Source: an uncultured Bacteroidales bacterium (GTDB lineage Bacteria; Bacteroidota; Bacteroidia; Bacteroidales; P3). Taken from it: a DNA stretch of 64,000 nt. The stretch covers positions 80,090 through 144,089 of the forward strand of contig ONDE01000007.1 of assembly GCA_900316515.1 (NCBI GenBank), given 5' to 3'. Under the pieces are notes generated by a model. It was not told where the DNA came from. It saw only the letters and a list, made by a program, of their open reading frames with translations, and made no database searches. A program made the translations under genes and the position numbers. Below, in pieces: positions 40,263-49,485 of the stretch (positions are counted from its first letter, which is position 1; each line of letters opens with the position of its first letter).

Positions 40263-41744
40263 GCGAAGGCGCAGTACAAGGTGGTGCACCTCGAGGCGCC
40301 ATACAACACCGCAGGCAGCGAGACGGGCGCCATACGTGTGGGCGACACCATACTAGCCTACAGTTCCATGCAACCCGGCAAAGGCAACAACAAAGCCTTC
40401 CACTTCGCCACATCTCAGATGAATGTCTTCCAAGCACGCATTTCGAAGAATGGCAAGGTAGCCAAGCCTCGACTGTCGCGCTGGGGTATCAACGACAAGC
40501 GCGACCACACCGGCAACCTGGCCCTTGACCCGTGGACCAAAGACCTATACTTCACCCGTTGCCGTATCGACGATCCTGATTTGCGCTGCGAGATATGGTG
40601 CGCCCGCAAATTGAAGCGTGGTTGGGCCAAGGCCGTCAAACTGCGTGGCGATGTCAACCTTGGCGACTATACAGCCACACACCCCGCAGTGGGACGGCTC
40701 AAAGACAGTTCGGTAATACTATACTTCGTGAGCAACCGTCCGGGAGGCTTGGGGGGCATGGACATATGGTACACCTTGGTAAAAGGTGTGCGCAGCAGCG
40801 AGTGCGTCAACCTAGGGCCGCAGGTGAACTCGCCCGCCGACGAGATTACACCCTTCTACGACCAACCCAACGAGGCACTCTATTTCAGCAGCGACCGCAT
40901 GGGCGGCAAAGGCGGATACGACATTTATACCGCCGTGGGCCAACGCAACACATGGCAGGCGGCACAGTCAGTATGTGGCTGCCTCAACAGCGAGCAGAAC
41001 GATATCTACTTCACCATCACCGACCGCGACTCGGCCTCAGGCTTCCCCGTGGGTGGCTACCTGGCCAGCAACCGTGCCGACAGTTACTATATGAACGACT
41101 CAATGTGCTGCAACGACCTCTACCGTTGGGGCCTCGACACAGCTCTTATCCTCGAACGGCTGGCCGCCGACACCGTAGAGAGCACCGACACCATAGTGGA
41201 GCGTGTACGCAGGTTCATGTTCCCGCTGTTCCTCTATTTCCACAACGACGAGCCAGACCCTATGAGTCGCCAACCAGTTACCGAAACCTCATATTCCGAA
41301 TGCCAGAGAAGCTATGCTTCGCGGCGCAAAGAGTATATCGCCAAGCAGCAAGATGCCGGCGATTCGGCAATGATGGCACTCTTCTTCGACACCTGTGTGG
41401 TGGGCAACTACCAACGTGTGGAACAATTGTTCGACTACATAGAAAGCCTCCTCGACGATGGCAAGAGCATCATCCTGACAATTGCAGGCTACGCCTCGCC
41501 GGTGTTCAAGAGCGAATATAACCAAGTGCTTTCGCGTCGCCGCATTGGCAGCTTTATAAATATGGTACGCACGTGGCGCGAGGGAGTCTTTGAGGAGGCC
41601 ATGACCGACGGCCGCCTCTTCGTCCAGCAGCAGCCACACGGCGCTGTGGAGCCGACAACAGAAAGCCAGTCGAAAGACCCCGTATATGGACTGCCTGCAG
41701 CCTTAGCCCGCAGGATAGAGATACTCTCGTGCGAAGTGCGATGA
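40173..41744 (+). CDS. PD40/OmpA-like envelope protein, probably T9SS-linked
   Basis: 523 residues with a TTG start giving KHITTKIMLAVCAS; ATG at 40206 is the alternative. The mature part has WD40-like beta-propeller (PD40) blades: PAVGRLKDSSVILYFVSNRP and DQPNEALYFSSDRMGGKGGY. The C-terminal third (residues of about 360-523) has the motif LYFHNDEPDP and a helical segment ending in an OmpA-like region (LTIAGYASPVFKSEYNQVLS), which suggests peptidoglycan binding. Such PD40-OmpA proteins resemble the PorE partner of T9SS. It follows the PorP/SprF gene directly. Confidence 0.75.
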   Translation: MIFFKHITTKIMLAVCASMFFTFHFPLFNSAKAQYKVVHLEAPYNTAGSETGAIRVGDTILAYSSMQPGKGNNKAFHFATSQMNVFQARISKNGKVAKPRLSRWGINDKRDHTGNLALDPWTKDLYFTRCRIDDPDLRCEIWCARKLKRGWAKAVKLRGDVNLGDYTATHPAVGRLKDSSVILYFVSNRPGGLGGMDIWYTLVKGVRSSECVNLGPQVNSPADEITPFYDQPNEALYFSSDRMGGKGGYDIYTAVGQRNTWQAAQSVCGCLNSEQNDIYFTITDRDSASGFPVGGYLASNRADSYYMNDSMCCNDLYRWGLDTALILERLAADTVESTDTIVERVRRFMFPLFLYFHNDEPDPMSRQPVTETSYSECQRSYASRRKEYIAKQQDAGDSAMMALFFDTCVVGNYQRVEQLFDYIESLLDDGKSIILTIAGYASPVFKSEYNQVLSRRRIGSFINMVRTWREGVFEEAMTDGRLFVQQQPHGAVEPTTESQSKDPVYGLPAALARRIEILSCEVR

Positions 41745-41746
41745 CA

Positions 41747-41775
41747 AAAGAGGCAGCCTCGTCGGCTGCCTCTTT
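41747..41775. terminator. Bidirectional terminator, PD40 gene / exonuclease
   Basis: AAAGAGGCAGCC-TCGTC-GGCTGCCTCTTT, a perfect 12-bp stem, between convergent stops and flanked by an A-run and a T-rich tail. Confidence 0.85.
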
Positions 41776-41780
41776 CTGTT

Positions 41781-42638
41781 TCATCCTTGGAAGTGGGCCT
41801 TAAGCTGATCGAGCTTGCGCTGCTTCTTGCGGTCCCAAATCTCGGTGATAAGTTTCTTGGTTGAAAGCGGGAAATCGCTTTTAATCATCCAATCATAATA
41901 GGAAGGTTCCACTTCAAAAACCTCCTCCACCGACTTACCCTTGTGCTTACCGAAGTTGAACACCTCGCGATGCTTGGCGTCATATCCTATGTGGCCCACA
42001 AGGTCGGCCCATTGATGGTTGGCGGTGAAACCGCTGAGGGCGGCAATATCGTTGACAACAGGCTGTGTCACCTTACCACTGCGGTCTTTAAAATCCACGC
42101 CTTTGTAACGGTCGAGCTGGGCCTTGAGCACCTCATATGTAGCCACAGTGTCGGCTGCGGCGCTATGTGCATTCTCCAGGTCTTTCTGGCAATAAAACTT
42201 ATAGGCAGCCACGAGAGTGCGCTGTTCCATTTGGTGGAAGATATTCTGCACATCGACGAGGCGGCGGCACTTGAGGTCGAAGTCATAGCCTGCACGGAGA
42301 AACTCTTCGACCAACAGCGGCACGTCGAACTTGTTGCTGTTATAGCCAGCGAGGTCGGCGTCGCCGATATATTCGAGCAGGCTCGGCGCCAACTCCTTGA
42401 ACGAGGGCTTGTCGGCCACGTCGGCATCGGTGATGCCGTGCACGGCGGTGGTCACCTCGGGAATATGCACCGTGTTGCCGTTCTGGTCAACAGGACGCAC
42501 GCGCTCCACTCGCGTATCTGTAGTATTGTCGGGCATCACCTTGTGCAGGCATATCTCCACGACATGGTCGCTGCCCACCTGCACACCGGTGGTCTCAAGG
42601 TCGAAAAAGACGATAGGTTTGGTGAGGTTTAGTTCCAT
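41781..42638 (-). CDS. DEDDh 3'-5' exonuclease (DNA pol III epsilon-like)
   Basis: 285 residues. The ExoI motif is FFDLETTGVQ (Asp13, Glu15), the ExoII region LAGYNSNKFDVPLL, and ExoIII ENAHSAAADTVATYEVL with the catalytic His and Asp. A C-terminal segment (NFGKHKGKSVEEVFEVEPSY and DFPLSTKK) is seen in many Bacteroidetes exonucleases of this group. It probably proofreads or trims DNA or RNA ends. Its start overlaps the end of kdsA by 10 bases. Confidence 0.85.
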   Translation of the reverse strand: MELNLTKPIVFFDLETTGVQVGSDHVVEICLHKVMPDNTTDTRVERVRPVDQNGNTVHIPEVTTAVHGITDADVADKPSFKELAPSLLEYIGDADLAGYNSNKFDVPLLVEEFLRAGYDFDLKCRRLVDVQNIFHQMEQRTLVAAYKFYCQKDLENAHSAAADTVATYEVLKAQLDRYKGVDFKDRSGKVTQPVVNDIAALSGFTANHQWADLVGHIGYDAKHREVFNFGKHKGKSVEEVFEVEPSYYDWMIKSDFPLSTKKLITEIWDRKKQRKLDQLKAHFQG

Positions 42639-43450
42639 TGTGTTATTGCTTTTCTTATTGCCACAAGATGTTCAAGTAACTGCTCGGCAAGGTCGAGGCG
42701 CAGCATATTGGCGCCGTCGCTCTTGGCACGGGCTGGGTCAGGGTGCGTCTCCATAAAGATGCCGTCGGCGCCAACAGCAATGGCTGCACGGCCGATGGTC
42801 TCAATCATATCGGGACGGCCGCCGGTGACACCGGCACTCTGGTTAGGCTGCTGCAGCGAGTGTGTGATATCCACAACCACAGGCACACCGTTCTTCTTCA
42901 TCGTCGGCACACCACGGAAGTCGACAACCAGATCCTGGTAGCCGAAAGTGGTGCCACGTTCGGTGAGCATAAAGTTATCGCAGCCAAAGGCGCGCATCTT
43001 GCCTGCCACCTGCTCCATGGCTTCGGGCGAAAGGAACTGGCCTTTCTTGACATTTACCACGCGGCCAGTAGCGGCGGCGGCTCGCAGCAACTCTGTCTGG
43101 CGACAAAGGAATGCCGGAATCTGCAGCACGTCGACATACTCGGCAGCCATGGCGGCCTCGGCTTCCGAATGGATATCGGTAACCACCGGCACATGATAGC
43201 GGTCGGCAATGTCGCGCAGGATGCGAAGTCCTTCCAGGTCGCCGATACCGGTGAACGAGTTGACACTCGAACGATTGGCCTTGCGGTAGCTAGCCTTGAA
43301 AAGGAATGGGATATGCAGCCGCTCGGTTATAGCCATAAGGCGTTCGAAGACCACGTATGGATTCTCGTGGTCTTCGATAACACAGGGGCCGGCGATAAGA
43401 AAGAAGTTGTCGGAGGTAGAATAGCGTAGATTAGGAAGCAGCGGAAGCAT
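42629..43450 (-). CDS. kdsA: 3-deoxy-D-manno-octulosonate 8-phosphate synthase
   Basis: 273 residues. It condenses phosphoenolpyruvate with arabinose 5-phosphate to make KDO-8-P for LPS. Landmarks are FFLIAGPCVIEDHENPYVVF, LFKASYRKANRSSVNSFTG, VTDIHSEAEA, and the PEP site KKGQFLSPEAMEQVAGKM followed by TERGTTFGYQDLVVDFR. The first residues are slightly unusual (MLPLLPNLRYS) but the start gives the family length. Confidence 0.94.
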   Translation of the reverse strand: MLPLLPNLRYSTSDNFFLIAGPCVIEDHENPYVVFERLMAITERLHIPFLFKASYRKANRSSVNSFTGIGDLEGLRILRDIADRYHVPVVTDIHSEAEAAMAAEYVDVLQIPAFLCRQTELLRAAAATGRVVNVKKGQFLSPEAMEQVAGKMRAFGCDNFMLTERGTTFGYQDLVVDFRGVPTMKKNGVPVVVDITHSLQQPNQSAGVTGGRPDMIETIGRAAIAVGADGIFMETHPDPARAKSDGANMLRLDLAEQLLEHLVAIRKAITQWN

Positions 43451-43453
43451 TGG

Positions 43454-43906
43454 TTAGTAGCTCATTTCTTCGTTGGCGTAGGTGTCTGTGGGCGTGTCCG
43501 ATTCATCATCGTGCATGCCACGGCGTTCGGCCGAGCGTTGCAGGCTGATGATGAGGGCACCGAGCATACGGGTGAGCTCCATGAGGAACTCGCGCGACTG
43601 CTCTTTCTTTTCCGAGGTGAAGAGACCAAGGTTGGCAGCGACCTCAGTGTACACAACACACTCGCGGATTGCTGTCTTGGCGATCTTCAGATAGTGGTCA
43701 AACTGGCTCTTGCTACGGCTAGATCCCTCTGCTATGTTGAGAGCGATGTCATATGCCGAGTGGCAGAACGAGCCGACCAGCGACTTGTACATATCGTTGC
43801 CGGCAACGGCGTTGGTCACCCACGTGGCATAGTCGGTAGCTTTGGCGTACACACGCAGATCCTCGAAGCGGAAAAAGCTAACCACCCTTTCTTCTGTCTG
43901 TTCCAT
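43454..43906 (-). CDS. Four-helix-bundle (23S rRNA IVS-type) protein
   Basis: 150 residues, all helical. The pattern FEDLRVYAKATDYATWV, then HSAYDIALNIAEGSSR and FDHYLKIAKTAIRECVVYTEVA, matches the TIGR02436 four-helix bundle family, best known from proteins encoded within 23S rRNA intervening sequences. Here it is a stand-alone gene. It lies three bases from kdsA on the same strand and 34 bases downstream of the dihydroorotate-dehydrogenase-like gene. The function is not known. The C-terminal 25 residues are acidic and low in structure. Confidence 0.8.
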   Translation of the reverse strand: MEQTEERVVSFFRFEDLRVYAKATDYATWVTNAVAGNDMYKSLVGSFCHSAYDIALNIAEGSSRSKSQFDHYLKIAKTAIRECVVYTEVAANLGLFTSEKKEQSREFLMELTRMLGALIISLQRSAERRGMHDDESDTPTDTYANEEMSY

Positions 43907-43940
43907 AAAATGTTTATGTAATGTAAAAAATAAATGTAAA

Positions 43941-44924
43941 TTAAATGATTTCGGCGAAATATTTCATGAACTGTGTACGCATAGCAACAGAAGCTTTGTC
44001 TGTAGGTTGCACGGCCAGCTTGCCGCGGAAGTTCGAGATACAGTCATAACCTTTCTTTTCCATCCATGCCTTCAGGCCGCTGTTAAGCTCCTTCAGGGTA
44101 TCGATGCCGTTCTTGTACAGGCAGCTGACCACCTGTACTGTTGTGGCGCCACTCAACAGCATCTTCACAACATCGTCCGAGGTGTAGACACCCGTAGAGG
44201 CCGATATGTCGCAGCGCATCTTCTTGGCGAGGATAGCAACCCAACGCAGTGTGTTGTATATATCCTCGGGGGTTGAGAGATATGTGGCGTTCTTGAGGGT
44301 CTCGCTCTCTATGTCGACATCCACCTGAACGCTCTTGTTGAACATTGTAACACCCTGGATACCCATCCAACTCAGCTGCTGCATCTGCTTGGCCATATCG
44401 GTGAAGTAGGTGCCCACCTTGATACTGATGGGAATACTCACCGACTTGCGGAGAGTATTAATAATCTGCGAGAAAGTACGTTCAACATCGTCCGACGACA
44501 TGGAAGTCTCATACGGCAGGATGGCCATATTCAGTTCGAGTGCGTCGCAGCCACATTCCTGGAATTTCATGGCGTAGGTCAGCCAGTTCTCGTACGAAAA
44601 ACAGTTGATGCTGCCTATGACAGGAATAGTCAGACGGCGTTTAGCCTCACGGATCATGGCGAAATGCTTCTCCAACGAATCGTCAGCCACATGCTGGGCG
44701 ATATATTCATAGCTGTCGCCATAGTTGTCGGTGGGAGCAACCATGTGCGTGTTGCGTTTGATATCATAGATAATCTGCTCTTCAAACACGGACTTCAGCA
44801 CAACGGCACCGGCGCCAGCCTGCTCCATCTGCACCATCTTGTCCACATCGGAGGTCAAACCGCAACTTCCCACGATGATAGGGCTCTTCAACTCGAGGCC
44901 CAAATATTTGGTTTTTGTATCCAT
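43941..44924 (-). CDS. Dihydroorotate-dehydrogenase-like protein
   Basis: 327 residues. The TIM-barrel oxidoreductase pattern YLGLELKSPIIVGSCGLTSD, AGAGAVVLKSVFEEQI, and DALELNMAILPYET resembles class 1 dihydroorotate dehydrogenases. In Bacteroidetes this is a separate paralogue group (DHOD-like), not PyrD proper, so the substrate is uncertain. A -7 box TAATTTTG lies on the minus strand at 44959-44966. Confidence 0.8.
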   Translation of the reverse strand: MDTKTKYLGLELKSPIIVGSCGLTSDVDKMVQMEQAGAGAVVLKSVFEEQIIYDIKRNTHMVAPTDNYGDSYEYIAQHVADDSLEKHFAMIREAKRRLTIPVIGSINCFSYENWLTYAMKFQECGCDALELNMAILPYETSMSSDDVERTFSQIINTLRKSVSIPISIKVGTYFTDMAKQMQQLSWMGIQGVTMFNKSVQVDVDIESETLKNATYLSTPEDIYNTLRWVAILAKKMRCDISASTGVYTSDDVVKMLLSGATTVQVVSCLYKNGIDTLKELNSGLKAWMEKKGYDCISNFRGKLAVQPTDKASVAMRTQFMKYFAEII

Positions 44925-45169
44925 ATTTTGCTATTTTTTCATCAGTCAATAATCGTTGCAAAATTATGTAAAATATATTTAAGGAAAAAATATTTCTTCA
45001 TTTTTTTAACAATATTTTTTACACCATATTGATTATCAACATACTCAAAAAATATACCATGCATTAAAAACATCCCCTGTTCAACACTTTTTTTAAATTT
45101 CACTGCTCAATTCATAAAAAAGTTGTAATTTTGCAGTCGATTTTTAACCGACAATATACACATACTGAA

Positions 45170-45841
45170 ATGGAAAAACAGATAGAAGACAAGAACACCG
45201 AGATGGGTAACGTCATCACCCGTTCAGAAGAGTTTATCGAGAAAAATCAGAAGACCATCCTCATCGTTGTCATCGCCATCGTCGTGGTGATTCTGGCAAT
45301 CTTTGGTCTCCGCAAGTGGTACTTCCAGCCCCGCGAGGTGCGTGCTGCAGAAGAGATGTTCGCCGCCGAACAGTGGTTCGCCCAGGGCGACTTTGAAAAA
45401 GCCCTCAACGGCGACGACACCTACAATGGTTTCCTCGGCGTCATCGACAGCTACAAGTGCACCAAGGCTGGCAACCTGGCCAAGTACTATGCCGGTATAG
45501 CCAACCTGCGCCTTGGCAACTACAACGAAGCTGCTGAGTTGCTTGGCAAATACAAAGGCAAGGATACCTTCACCAAGCCTCTGGCCACCATGGCCCAGGG
45601 CGACGCTGAAATGGAACTCGGCAACACCGAGAAGGCAGTCGACCTCTACCTCAAAGCCGCCAAGATGGAGGACAACTACATCACTGCTCCAACAGCTCTC
45701 TTCAAAGCCGGCATGGGTTACCTGATGCTCGAGAATAACGCCAAAGCCCTCGACTGCTTCCAGCAGGTTAAGAAGAACTACCCCGAGTCCACCGAATGGC
45801 AGGAAATAGACAAATACATTGCCATCGCCGAGAATAAATAA
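45170..45841 (+). CDS. Membrane-anchored tetratricopeptide-repeat protein
   Basis: 223 residues from the ATG at 45170 (45131 also in frame but upstream of the likely -7 box TAATTTTG at 45126-45133). One transmembrane helix covers about residues 30-50 (TILIVVIAIVVVILAIFGL). Three TPR-like repeats follow (LAKYYAGIANLRLGNYNEAA, PLATMAQGDAEMELGNTEKA and ALFKAGMGYLMLENNAKALD). This is a Bacteroidetes protein of YfgM/TolA-like organisation whose partner is unknown; periplasmic or inner-membrane scaffolding is inferred. Confidence 0.75.
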   Translation: MEKQIEDKNTEMGNVITRSEEFIEKNQKTILIVVIAIVVVILAIFGLRKWYFQPREVRAAEEMFAAEQWFAQGDFEKALNGDDTYNGFLGVIDSYKCTKAGNLAKYYAGIANLRLGNYNEAAELLGKYKGKDTFTKPLATMAQGDAEMELGNTEKAVDLYLKAAKMEDNYITAPTALFKAGMGYLMLENNAKALDCFQQVKKNYPESTEWQEIDKYIAIAENK

Positions 45842-45853
45842 TTTTATTTAGAC

Positions 45854-45894
45854 AAAAAAAGAGGACGCTATCATGATAGCGTCCTCTTTTTTTT
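45854..45894. terminator. Bidirectional terminator after the TPR gene
   Basis: A 26-base perfect palindrome (GAGGACGCTATCATGATAGC onward, 45861-45886) flanked by seven A and eight T, between convergent genes. A textbook bidirectional terminator. Confidence 0.9.
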
Positions 45895-45910
45895 GCAAAT
45901 ATCACTTTCT

Positions 45911-46591
45911 TCAACCCAGCATCTCGGCCAGTGCGGCCACCATGTTCTCGCCGCCAGCGAATATCTCGCTGATGCGGGTGGCGGCCATATAGGCCGGGGT
46001 GGTAATCACCTTGTGCTCACTATCGACACACACGTCTGTGGGGCCACATGCCTTGACCTTGCAGCCAAAGCCCTTGGCCACACCCGAAGCTTGGTTGTTG
46101 TCGGGACCCAGTGTAAGTTCAACCTCATAGCGACCCAGCACCTTGGCCACAACCATGGGGGCTATGCACATGGCCACCACGGGCTTCTCGGCACGGTATG
46201 TCTCAAGGATTGCGTCCTGCACACTGTCGATGACCTCCATTCTTGGGCCATCGAAAGCGAAAGTCGAGAGGTTGCGGGCAGCGCCCATGCCACCGGGCAA
46301 TGCCAAAGCATCGTAGTCAGCAGTGCGGTATTGCTCCAAAGGCAAGATGTTGCCACGAGCTATGCGGGCACTCTCGACGAAAATGTCGCGCTGTTCCATG
46401 TCGAGCACAGTGCCTTCTTCCTCTTCGTCCTGCACGTCAACGTGCGGCACCACCTCGAACAATCCCTCTGGGGCGAAGCACTGGTACTGCCAGCCGCGAC
46501 GGTCTATGGCCAGCAGCAGGCTCAACGACTCCTGTAGTTCCGAGCCGTCGCGGTTGCCGCAGCCAGATAAGATTATAGCGATTTTCTTCAT
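45911..46591 (-). CDS. elbB: Isoprenoid biosynthesis glyoxalase ElbB-like
   Basis: 226 residues from the ATG at 46591; upstream codons to 46651 lie in an inverted repeat. The DJ-1/PfpI fold is visible: IAIILSGCGNRDGSELQESL, ALALPGGMGAARNLSTFAFD, and the nucleophile region MCIAPMVVAKVL with its Cys. The protein has glyoxalase activity in E. coli and is linked to isoprenoid metabolism. Downstream of a PLP enzyme with a repeat between. Confidence 0.85.
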   Translation of the reverse strand: MKKIAIILSGCGNRDGSELQESLSLLLAIDRRGWQYQCFAPEGLFEVVPHVDVQDEEEEGTVLDMEQRDIFVESARIARGNILPLEQYRTADYDALALPGGMGAARNLSTFAFDGPRMEVIDSVQDAILETYRAEKPVVAMCIAPMVVAKVLGRYEVELTLGPDNNQASGVAKGFGCKVKACGPTDVCVDSEHKVITTPAYMAATRISEIFAGGENMVAALAEMLG

Positions 46592-46613
46592 TGTTTGCAT
46601 GGGGTTAATAAGG

Positions 46614-46670
46614 TTGATGGGTTTAATGAGTAATATGGGCAATGCCCACACAACCCATTAAACCCATCAA
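46614..46670. repeat. Hairpin repeat between the PLP enzyme and elbB
   Basis: TTGATGGGTTTAATG (46614-46628) pairs with CATTAAACCCATCAA (46656-46670), and inside lies TGGGC-AAT-GCCCA. A further ACCCATCAA follows directly. It lies between two genes on the minus strand and could act as a terminator or attenuator for the upstream gene. Confidence 0.7.
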
Positions 46671-46684
46671 ACCCATCAAAAATC

Positions 46685-47890
46685 TTACTTGTTGAAAGCG
46701 TCGACGCTCTCTTTGATCAGCTGGAAGGTAGCCTCGATGTCGTTGTCGAGACCCATCGAGAAGCGGATGAGGCCTTCGCTCATGCCCATCTCCTTCTGGA
46801 TGTCTTCGGGGACCTCGCTCGAGGTCGACTTGCCGCTGTTGCTGAAGAGGGTCTTGAAGTAGCCAAGGCTGACGGCCAGGTAGCCGACACCCTTCTGCTG
46901 CATGAGCTCCATGATCTTGCTGGCGCGGTCGGCGGTGCCCATGTCGATGCTGATCATGCCACCAAAGCCGTAGCCCTCGTTCATCATCGAGCAGAACAGC
47001 TCGTAGTCGGGATGCTCGGGCAGGCCGGGATAGTTGTACTTGAAGCCAACCTCTTTGAAGCGCTTGGCCAGGTACATGGCGTTCTCGCCGTGCTTCTTCA
47101 TGCGGATGTGCAGGGTGTGCAGGTTCTTGTTGATGGAGGCACTGCGCATGGGATCCAGCACGGGGCCGAGAAGCATGCAGGTACCGTTGTTCACATCAAT
47201 CAGGCTGCCGATATACTCGGCGCTGCCGCAGATGGCACCGGCGACGCAGTCGTTGGTACCGTTGATGTACTTGGTCATCGAGTAGACGGTGACGTCGGCA
47301 CCCAGACGGCAGGGGCTGAAAATCATGGGGGTGAAGGTGTTGTCGACGATAAGCTTGGCACCGGCGGCATGTGCCATCTTGCTCAGCTCGGGGATGTTGG
47401 CGATGCGGAGCAGGGGGTTGTTCATGGTCTCGGTGTAGACAACCTTGGTGTTGGGGTGCTCGGCGAGGGCTTTCTTCACGGCGTCGAGGTTCTGCATGTT
47501 CACAAAGGTGCAGTTCACGTTGAACTTCTTCAGGTAGTTGGCCATGAAGGCGAAGGTGCCGCCGTAGGTAGTCATGCTGGCCACGATATGGTCGCCGGCG
47601 TTCACTTCGTGCAGCAGGGCGCAGGTGATGGCGGCAAGACCGGAACCGGTCACCCAGGCAGCCTCGGTGCCTTCCATTGCGGCAAGGCGCTGGCAGAGGG
47701 CCAGGTTCGAGGGATTCCAGTGGCGGCTGTAGAGGAAATAGCCCTCGGTTTCGCCGTGGAAGGTCTCGGTCATAAGGTGTGCCTCGGGGAAGGTGAAGGT
47801 GGCGCTGTCGCAGATTGCGGGGTTCACGCCACGGTTGGCGTCGCGGCCATCGATACGCTGAATAGCGGTTGCAGGATCGAATTTACTCAT
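46685..47890 (-). CDS. PLP-dependent Cys/Met metabolism enzyme (methionine gamma-lyase-like)
   Basis: 401 residues from the ATG at 47890; upstream in-frame starts to 48061 are within an AT-rich leader overlapping the malY end. The PLP-binding Lys207 lies in VTVYSMTKYINGTND, with Tyr109 in MTTYGGT and YSRHWNPS near the N-terminus. The fold is that of cystathionine lyases, methionine gamma-lyases and O-acylhomoserine sulfhydrylases; the length and start pattern favour a gamma-lyase type. Together with the MalY/PatB gene upstream, luxS and mtnN this outlines sulfur amino acid turnover, though not in one operon. Confidence 0.8.
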   Translation of the reverse strand: MSKFDPATAIQRIDGRDANRGVNPAICDSATFTFPEAHLMTETFHGETEGYFLYSRHWNPSNLALCQRLAAMEGTEAAWVTGSGLAAITCALLHEVNAGDHIVASMTTYGGTFAFMANYLKKFNVNCTFVNMQNLDAVKKALAEHPNTKVVYTETMNNPLLRIANIPELSKMAHAAGAKLIVDNTFTPMIFSPCRLGADVTVYSMTKYINGTNDCVAGAICGSAEYIGSLIDVNNGTCMLLGPVLDPMRSASINKNLHTLHIRMKKHGENAMYLAKRFKEVGFKYNYPGLPEHPDYELFCSMMNEGYGFGGMISIDMGTADRASKIMELMQQKGVGYLAVSLGYFKTLFSNSGKSTSSEVPEDIQKEMGMSEGLIRFSMGLDNDIEATFQLIKESVDAFNK

Positions 47891-47976
47891 TGTTGTCTGT
47901 TTTAATATTATTTGTTTACTTTTATCTGTAACTTTTGAATTTGCAAAAATACAAACATTTCGCAATATGACCAAAT

Positions 47977-49149
47977 TTATTTTTCCACCGCCGCTGCAAT
48001 GCGCTCCAGTGCGCCCTGCAGCACAGCCCGCGGGCAGCCCAGGTTCAAGCGGAAGCAGCATTCGTAGTCGACACCGCCAAAGGTTGTACCGTCGTTCAAG
48101 GCGACTTTGGCCTCGTCGACCAGTCGGCGGGCCAGTTCCACATGCGGCAGGCCGTAGGCGGAGAAGTCGAGCCAGGCGAGGTACGACGCTTTGGGCAGCA
48201 CAGCCTTAACCTTAGGCATGCGCGTGCGAAGGAATTCGTCAAGCGCCTGCACGTTCCCCTGCAGGTATTCGAGCATCTGCGACAGCCACTCCTCGCCGTG
48301 GGCGAAGGCGGCCTCGGCGGCCGTGAAAGCGAAAATATTGCCGTTGGCCACCTCGAAGCCGTTGAGCCAGCCGAAGAAGCGCTTGCGCAGCGTCTCGTCG
48401 GCAATGTAGCACACCGAACTGCCTAGACCAGCAATGTTGAAGGTCTTGCTCGGTGCCATGAATGTGATACTATTACGCGCGGCAGCGTCGCTGACAGTGC
48501 TGTAGCTCACATGGCGGTGACCCGGAAGGGTGAGGTCGGCATGTATTTCGTCAGCTATCACCAGCACTCCCCTGCGCTCGCAGATGTCGGCCACGCGGCG
48601 CAGCACATCGGCACCCCACACCGTGCCAGCCGGGTTGTGCGGATTGCTCATGATGAACACCTTGCATCCCTCGGCCTTGCGCTCCAGGTCGTCGAAGTCG
48701 ATGGCGAAGCGGCCGTTCTCGATACGCAGCGGACTGCACACCAGCTGTCGACCGTTGCCCGTGGGCAGGTTGATGAACGGCGGATAGACGGGCGTGGTCA
48801 CCAGCACACGGTCGCCCGGCTGGGTGAAGCAGAGCAGCGCATAGGCTATGCCCGCCACGATGCCGGGGATGAAGTGCAGGCTCTCCTTCGTGGTATCGAT
48901 GGCATAATGCCTTGCAAGCCATGCAGTGACAGCCTTCCAATAGCCATCGGAGGGCATGGTATAGCCAAGAACCTCGTGGCTGCAGCGGCGACGGATGGCC
49001 TCCATCACAAAATCGGGCGAACGAAAGTCCATGTCGGCCACCCACATAGGCTGCAGGTCGCCGCGTCCGTACATCGCCTGCAGCGCATCCCATTTGAAGC
49101 AGTCAGTGTGCCGACGTTCTATCAACTCGTCGAAATCATATTGTTTCAT
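47977..49149 (-). CDS. MalY/PatB-family PLP C-S lyase
   Basis: 390 residues. PatB-type aminotransferase-fold enzymes cleave cystathionine or cysteine beta C-S bonds. The start YDFDELIERRHTDCFKWDAL, LQPMWVADMDFRSPDFV, the motif MSNPHNPAGTVWG, DEIHADLTLPGH and Lys235 in APSKTFNIAGL are canonical. A -7 box TATATTTG on the minus strand lies at 49181-49188, 32 bases upstream of the start. Confidence 0.88.
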   Translation of the reverse strand: MKQYDFDELIERRHTDCFKWDALQAMYGRGDLQPMWVADMDFRSPDFVMEAIRRRCSHEVLGYTMPSDGYWKAVTAWLARHYAIDTTKESLHFIPGIVAGIAYALLCFTQPGDRVLVTTPVYPPFINLPTGNGRQLVCSPLRIENGRFAIDFDDLERKAEGCKVFIMSNPHNPAGTVWGADVLRRVADICERRGVLVIADEIHADLTLPGHRHVSYSTVSDAAARNSITFMAPSKTFNIAGLGSSVCYIADETLRKRFFGWLNGFEVANGNIFAFTAAEAAFAHGEEWLSQMLEYLQGNVQALDEFLRTRMPKVKAVLPKASYLAWLDFSAYGLPHVELARRLVDEAKVALNDGTTFGGVDYECCFRLNLGCPRAVLQGALERIAAAVEK

Positions 49150-49413
49150 CAGTGTCTAATTATTTGTTTTTTTCGAGGTGCAAATATACGCTTTTTTTCA
49201 AAAACAGCAATAAAAACAGGATTTATATACCTGTTGACAGCAAAATGCAGATAATTTGACAAAGCCGTACACCCGAATCCTCCCTATTTGGGCGCTCAGT
49301 TCTTCTATTGTTCTTCTATCGCTCTTCTATGGTTGATAGAAGAACAATAGATAAACAATTGAAAAAGATTGCTACTTTACAGCGCCCCTGGTGGAATCAT
49401 GGTGAAAAAATAT
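49150..49413. promoter_or_regulatory. Divergent region with a 17-bp inverted repeat
   Basis: Between malY/patB (left) and the hydrogenase-regulator gene (right). TCTATTGTTCTTCTATC at 49304-49320 and GATAGAAGAACAATAGA at 49335-49351 form a perfect 17-bp inverted repeat with a 14-base loop. It lies 63 bases upstream of the right-hand promoter and no T-run follows, so it could be a regulator site or a transcript hairpin. Confidence 0.5.
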
Positions 49414-49444
49414 TTTGCCATATCCGATTTATTTTGTATCTTTG
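49414..49444 (+). promoter_or_regulatory. Promoter of the TM1266-hydG pair
   Basis: TTTG at 49414-49417, 19 bases, TATCTTTG at 49437-49444: a perfect match, with the ATG 42 bases downstream of the -7 box. Confidence 0.8.
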
Positions 49445-49485
49445 CACCGTTAAACCAATTGTCTAATCCAAAAGCCTAACACCTG

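Noticed and set aside
43454..43906. 23S rRNA intervening sequence
   Set aside because: The four-helix-bundle gene has no rRNA around it; only the protein family is shared.
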